This document shows, in pieces, positions 61,358-64,000 of a stretch of DNA of 64,000 bases. Origin of the DNA: Halomonas sp. 25-S5 (GTDB lineage: Bacteria > Pseudomonadota > Gammaproteobacteria > Pseudomonadales > Halomonadaceae); contig NZ_JARANV010000021.1 of the NCBI RefSeq assembly GCF_029889845.1, positions 1-64,000 on the forward strand. The letters run 5' to 3'. Each line of letters opens with the position of its first letter. Positions within the stretch are counted from its first letter, which is position 1. The notes beneath the pieces are model-generated. The model did not search any database, was not told the DNA's origin, and was given only the letters and a program-made list of their open reading frames with translations. A program made the position numbers and the translations under genes.

Positions 61358-61462
61358 TCAAACGTGATAGACGTCGATGACCTGGTGGCTGTAGTCGTTG
61401 TTCAGCACCACCTTGTATCGGTGATCAGCGGCGTTTCCCCGACACGTCCAGGTGTAAGGGCG
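61358..61462 (-). pseudogene. decayed copy of the 3' end of benB
   Basis: About 105 bp aligning with 55839-55947 (the last third of benB), for example GACGTCGATGACCTGGTGG and GGTGATCAGCGGCGTTTCCC in both. Single-base gaps shift the frame, so it is not coding. It sits just before benC, where a full benB would be expected. Confidence 0.8.
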
Positions 61463-61471
61463 ACGGCACGC

Positions 61472-61517
61472 TCAAACCTTGGCGGTGCCGGCCAGTTGAC
61501 TGTGTCGGCCCTGCTTT
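61472..61517 (-). pseudogene. decayed copy of the 3' end of catA
   Basis: About 46 bp aligning with 57827-57875, the last codons of catA, including CCTTGGCGGTGCCGGCCAG. About nine in ten positions agree. It lies directly beside the benB remnant and just downstream of catC. The two remnants mark a deletion from near the end of catA to near the end of benB. Confidence 0.75.
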
Positions 61518-61527
61518 CATCCGTGAC

Positions 61528-61818
61528 TCAGGCGTCGTCATCGCGGATGGAGGACGGGTGGCGACACAGCGGCTTGACGCTGATCTCCATGTAGGGGAAG
61601 AGCGGCAGGTTGCTGACCAGCTCCTGCAGCTCGGCGTTGTCCTCGACGTCGAAGATGCTGACGTTCGAGTAGCTGCCGGCCACGCGCCACAGGTGGCGCC
61701 ACTTGCCGGCGCGCTGCAGCTCCTGGGAGTAGGCCTTCTCGGTCGCCTTGATCTCGGCGGCCTGCTCGGCCGGCATGGACGGCGGCAGCTTGACGGTCAT
61801 TTCCACCTGAAACAGCAT
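61528..61818 (-). CDS. catC: muconolactone delta-isomerase
   Basis: 96 residues. Moves the double bond of muconolactone to give beta-ketoadipate enol-lactone. Typical start MLFQVEMTVKLPPSMPAEQA, then WRHLWRVAGSYSNVSIFDVE and LPLFPYMEISVKPL. The family forms decamers. AAGGAG lies before the ATG at 61818. It is 13 bp after catB. Confidence 0.95.
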   Translation of the reverse strand: MLFQVEMTVKLPPSMPAEQAAEIKATEKAYSQELQRAGKWRHLWRVAGSYSNVSIFDVEDNAELQELVSNLPLFPYMEISVKPLCRHPSSIRDDDA

Positions 61819-61831
61819 ATCGATCTCCTTC

Positions 61832-62953
61832 TCAGTTCTTGCGCGAATAGTGCGCAAGCTTGTCTTCGTCCAGGGTGATGCCGAGCCCCGCCCCCTGGGG
61901 GAGGTCGACACCGAACTCGTGGTAGCTGAGCGGCTCGGCGACGATGTCGTCCTTGAGCAGCAGCGGGCCGAACATCTCGGTGCCCCAGGCCATCTCGGGA
62001 AGCGTTGCCCAGGCGTGCAGGGACGCGGCGGTGCCGATGGAGCCCTCGAGCAGGGTGCCGCCGTAGAGACCGATGCCGGCGGCCTGGGCCACATGGGCCA
62101 GCTCCAGCACCCCCTGGATGCCGCCGGACTTGGCGATCTTCAGGGCGAAGGCGCCGCTGAAACCGCCCGACACCAGGTCGATAGCGTCGCGGGCATCCTG
62201 CACCGCCTCGTCGGCCAGCATCGGCACGTTGAAGCGGTTGGCCAGGCGGATCAGGCCGGCATGCTCGCGGGCGGGAATGGCCTGCTCGACCAGCTCGATG
62301 CCGGCGTCCTGCAACGCCTGGATGCCGCGCACCGCGGTGGACTCGTCCCAGGCCTGGTTGACGTCGACCCGCACGCTTGCCCGGTCACCCAGGGCCTCCT
62401 TGATGGCGGCCACGTGGCGCACGTCCTGGTCCACCGGGTTGGCGCCGATCTTCAGCTTGAAGTCGCAGTGGCGACGCTGCTCGAGGCGCAGCAGGGCCTC
62501 GTCGATGTCCTTTCGGGTATCGCCGCTGGCCAGGGTCCAGAGCACCGGCAGGTGCGTCTGACGGGCGCCGCCCAACAGATCGGCCACGGAGAGGCCCAGG
62601 CGCTTGCCCTGGGCGTCGAGCAGCGCGGTCTCCAGCGCCGACTTGGCGATGGCGTTGCCGCGGGCATGACGATTCAGCCGGGCACGCAATGCATGGACGT
62701 TGCCCGAGGGCTGGCCGACCAGCAGCGGCGCCAGGTAGGTGTCGATGTTGGTCTTGATGCTTTCGGGACTCTCGGGGCCATAGGCCAGCCCGCCGATGGT
62801 GGTGCCCTCGCCGAGGCCCTCGATGCCATCGCTGTGGCGCATCCGCACGATGACCATGGTCTGGCAGGCCATGGTGGTCATGGAGAGCTTGTGCGGGCGG
62901 ATGGTCGGCAAGTCGACCAGCAGCGTCTCGATGCTTTCGATCACGGATGACAT
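61832..62953 (-). CDS. catB: muconate cycloisomerase
   Basis: 373 residues of the enolase superfamily. Closes cis,cis-muconate to muconolactone with Mn2+. The basic motif KLKIG, DVNQAW (metal Asp), the Glu of ELVEQAI and the Asp-Glu of LADEAVQDA are all in place. Start at 62953 (MSSVIESIETLL), GGAG upstream; longer frames lack support. First gene of catB-catC-benC-benD and divergent from the regulator. Confidence 0.95.
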   Translation of the reverse strand: MSSVIESIETLLVDLPTIRPHKLSMTTMACQTMVIVRMRHSDGIEGLGEGTTIGGLAYGPESPESIKTNIDTYLAPLLVGQPSGNVHALRARLNRHARGNAIAKSALETALLDAQGKRLGLSVADLLGGARQTHLPVLWTLASGDTRKDIDEALLRLEQRRHCDFKLKIGANPVDQDVRHVAAIKEALGDRASVRVDVNQAWDESTAVRGIQALQDAGIELVEQAIPAREHAGLIRLANRFNVPMLADEAVQDARDAIDLVSGGFSGAFALKIAKSGGIQGVLELAHVAQAAGIGLYGGTLLEGSIGTAASLHAWATLPEMAWGTEMFGPLLLKDDIVAEPLSYHEFGVDLPQGAGLGITLDEDKLAHYSRKN

Positions 62954-63021
62954 GGGAGGCTCCGAAGTCCGGGGATCTGGTGATTGCATGGCAGTTTGAT
63001 TGCAGCGTGGAGACCGAACCA

Positions 63022-63057
63022 ATATTGTTTGGGTGCCCTGCCATACCCAGGAGGTAT
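63022..63057. promoter_or_regulatory. double CatR/BenM-type operator between catB and the regulator gene
   Basis: ATACCCAGGAGGTAT at 63043-63057 is a perfect ATAC-N7-GTAT. ATAT-N7-GTGC at 63022-63036 is the degenerate second site, again 21 bp closer to the regulated gene, here catB. The strong site also covers the AGGAGG ribosome site of the regulator gene and ends one base before its ATG, so the regulator may repress itself. The block CCAATATNGTTTGGGT is shared with 58954-58969. Confidence 0.78.
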
Positions 63058-63058
63058 C

Positions 63059-63961
63059 ATGGAACTGCGCCATCTCAGGTACTTCTGCGTGGTTGCCGAG
63101 GAGCTGAACCTGACCTGCGCCGCCGAGCGTCTGCACATGTCACAGCCGCCTTTGTCCAGGCAGATCAAACAGTTGGAGAAGGAAGTCGGGGCCGAGCTGT
63201 TCGAGCGGGGATCCCGTGGTCTGCGCCTGACTCCCACCGGGCAGTTCTTCCGGCAGCACGCCATCCAGATACTGGAGAAGGTGGACGCCACCCTGGAGGC
63301 CACACGACGCATGGCCCGCAGCAAGCGCGTGATGTTCGGCATCGGCTTCGTGCCGTCGGTGTTCTATGGCCAGCTGCCGCTGTTGGTCCGCGACTTACGA
63401 CAAAAGGATAATGTCGAGCTGAGCCTGGCGGAGCTGACCACGGTGCAGCAGATCCAGGCGTTGAAGGCGGGTCGCATCGATATGGGCTTCGGTCGTCTCA
63501 GGATAGACGACCCGGACGTGGAGCAGGAGGTGTTGTTCGACGAACCCATGCTGGCCGCCCTGCCGGCGGGCCACCCGCTGGAAGGCACCACCCCGACCCT
63601 CGAGCAGCTGTCCCACTACCCGCTGATCCTGTTTCCTGCCAAACCACGCCCCAGCATGGCCGACATGGTGCTCGGGCTCTTCCGCCGCCAGGGGCTGAAG
63701 GTGGAGGTGGCCCAGGAAGCCAACGAGTTGCAGACGGCCCTTGGCCTTGTGCACTCCGAGATGGGTATCAGCCTGGTGCCCGAGCAGGTCAAGCGCGTGC
63801 AGCGTGACGGCATCGTCTACGTCTACCTCGCCGACAAGAGCATCACCACGCCCGTCAACTGCAGCCGCCGCCGCGGGGACCCCCCCTCCCCCGTGATGCA
63901 GGAGGCCAACGCCATCCTCGAGGTGCTGGTGGAGAACCGCCGCAGCGGGCGCTATCCCTGA
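63059..63961 (+). CDS. LysR-type regulator of the cat/ben genes (CatR/BenM/CatM type)
   Basis: 300 residues. Helix-turn-helix near residues 18-37 (CAAERLHMSQPPLSRQIKQL). The effector domain starts near 90 with VMFGIGFVPSVFYGQLPLLV, close to CatR/CatM/BenM, which respond to cis,cis-muconate and, for BenM, benzoate. It is divergent from catB, with matching operators in front of catB and catA. Start at 63059, with AGGAGG inside the operator. Which of the three names applies cannot be settled here. Confidence 0.88.
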   Translation: MELRHLRYFCVVAEELNLTCAAERLHMSQPPLSRQIKQLEKEVGAELFERGSRGLRLTPTGQFFRQHAIQILEKVDATLEATRRMARSKRVMFGIGFVPSVFYGQLPLLVRDLRQKDNVELSLAELTTVQQIQALKAGRIDMGFGRLRIDDPDVEQEVLFDEPMLAALPAGHPLEGTTPTLEQLSHYPLILFPAKPRPSMADMVLGLFRRQGLKVEVAQEANELQTALGLVHSEMGISLVPEQVKRVQRDGIVYVYLADKSITTPVNCSRRRGDPPSPVMQEANAILEVLVENRRSGRYP

Positions 63962-63963
63962 GG

Positions 63964-64000
63964 CTATTCGAGGGACTCGTAGGCCAGGCCCACGTAGTTC
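63964..64000 (-). CDS. pobA: 3' end of a gene, probably 4-hydroxybenzoate 3-monooxygenase (partial)
   Basis: The last codons on the minus strand read NYVGLAYESLE then TAG. PobA proteins end in ENYVGLPYEEIE or similar, so this is likely pobA, which makes protocatechuate from 4-hydroxybenzoate. Only 11 residues are in the window, but the context (aromatic catabolism) supports it. Confidence 0.5.
   Translation of the reverse strand, partial: NYVGLAYESLE

Overview
The window is a GC-rich chromosomal segment from a gammaproteobacterium, most likely of the Halomonas group. The pointers are a metE/metR pair, a Pseudomonas-type class Ia ribonucleotide reductase, lptF/lptG, pepA-holC-valS, an isocitrate dehydrogenase kinase/phosphatase, a BCCT osmolyte transporter and a benzoate/catechol gene cluster of gamma type. 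The genus is an inference from gene content and codon use. No rRNA, tRNA or CRISPR array was seen.

Layout. 1-1480: accessory, mostly non-coding DNA. It has two diverged direct repeats of about 350 bp that look like integron cassettes with attC-like sites, the 3' end of a cassette gene, a REP-like hairpin cluster and a small MITE-like element. 1487-16958: housekeeping genes, namely a SpoIIAA-like protein, aceK, truC-tcdA, a DUF1653 gene behind a 14-bp tandem repeat, bfr, bfd, an RDD protein, lptF-lptG, pepA-holC, valS, an HslJ-type lipoprotein, a DoxX protein, a glyoxalase I and tag. 17014-23510: a lysozyme-inhibitor-like lipoprotein, divergent metE/metR and an RstAB-like two-component system. 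23871-29339: nrdA, interrupted by a 378-residue LAGLIDADG intein, and nrdB. 29426-34813: small conserved genes, a stand-alone LigD-type phosphoesterase, and an overlapping pair encoding an XPD/DinG-like helicase with a nuclease-like N-terminus and a FAN1-like VRR-NUC nuclease. 34944-36578: an FMN-dependent glutamate-synthase-like protein.

36667-42022 (minus strand) is a tight run of ATP-grasp ligase, CocE/S15 hydrolase, UMF1/Atg22-like transporter and retropepsin-like membrane protease, a plausible uncharacterised amide or peptide metabolism unit. 42112-44524 is a telA operon that starts with a 58-residue membrane protein. 44619-48941 holds a BCCT transporter, an LLM-type flavin monooxygenase coupled to azlCD, and a small membrane protein.

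49025-64000 is devoted to aromatic catabolism. Benzoate would enter through BenE or through a five-gene Liv-type ABC transporter. BenABC and BenD convert it to catechol, CatA cleaves the ring, and CatB and CatC carry muconate to the enol-lactone. A LysR regulator (CatR/BenM type) is divergent from catB. The ben genes are split: catA-benA-benB sit with the transporter genes, and benC-benD follow catB-catC. Between catC and benC lie short decayed copies of the 3' ends of catA and benB. Both transcription units are preceded by the same double operator (ATAC-N7-GTAT plus a degenerate copy 21 bp away). This points to an ancestral catBCA-benABCD operon that was duplicated and then trimmed differently in each copy. 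The right edge holds the last codons of a probable pobA.
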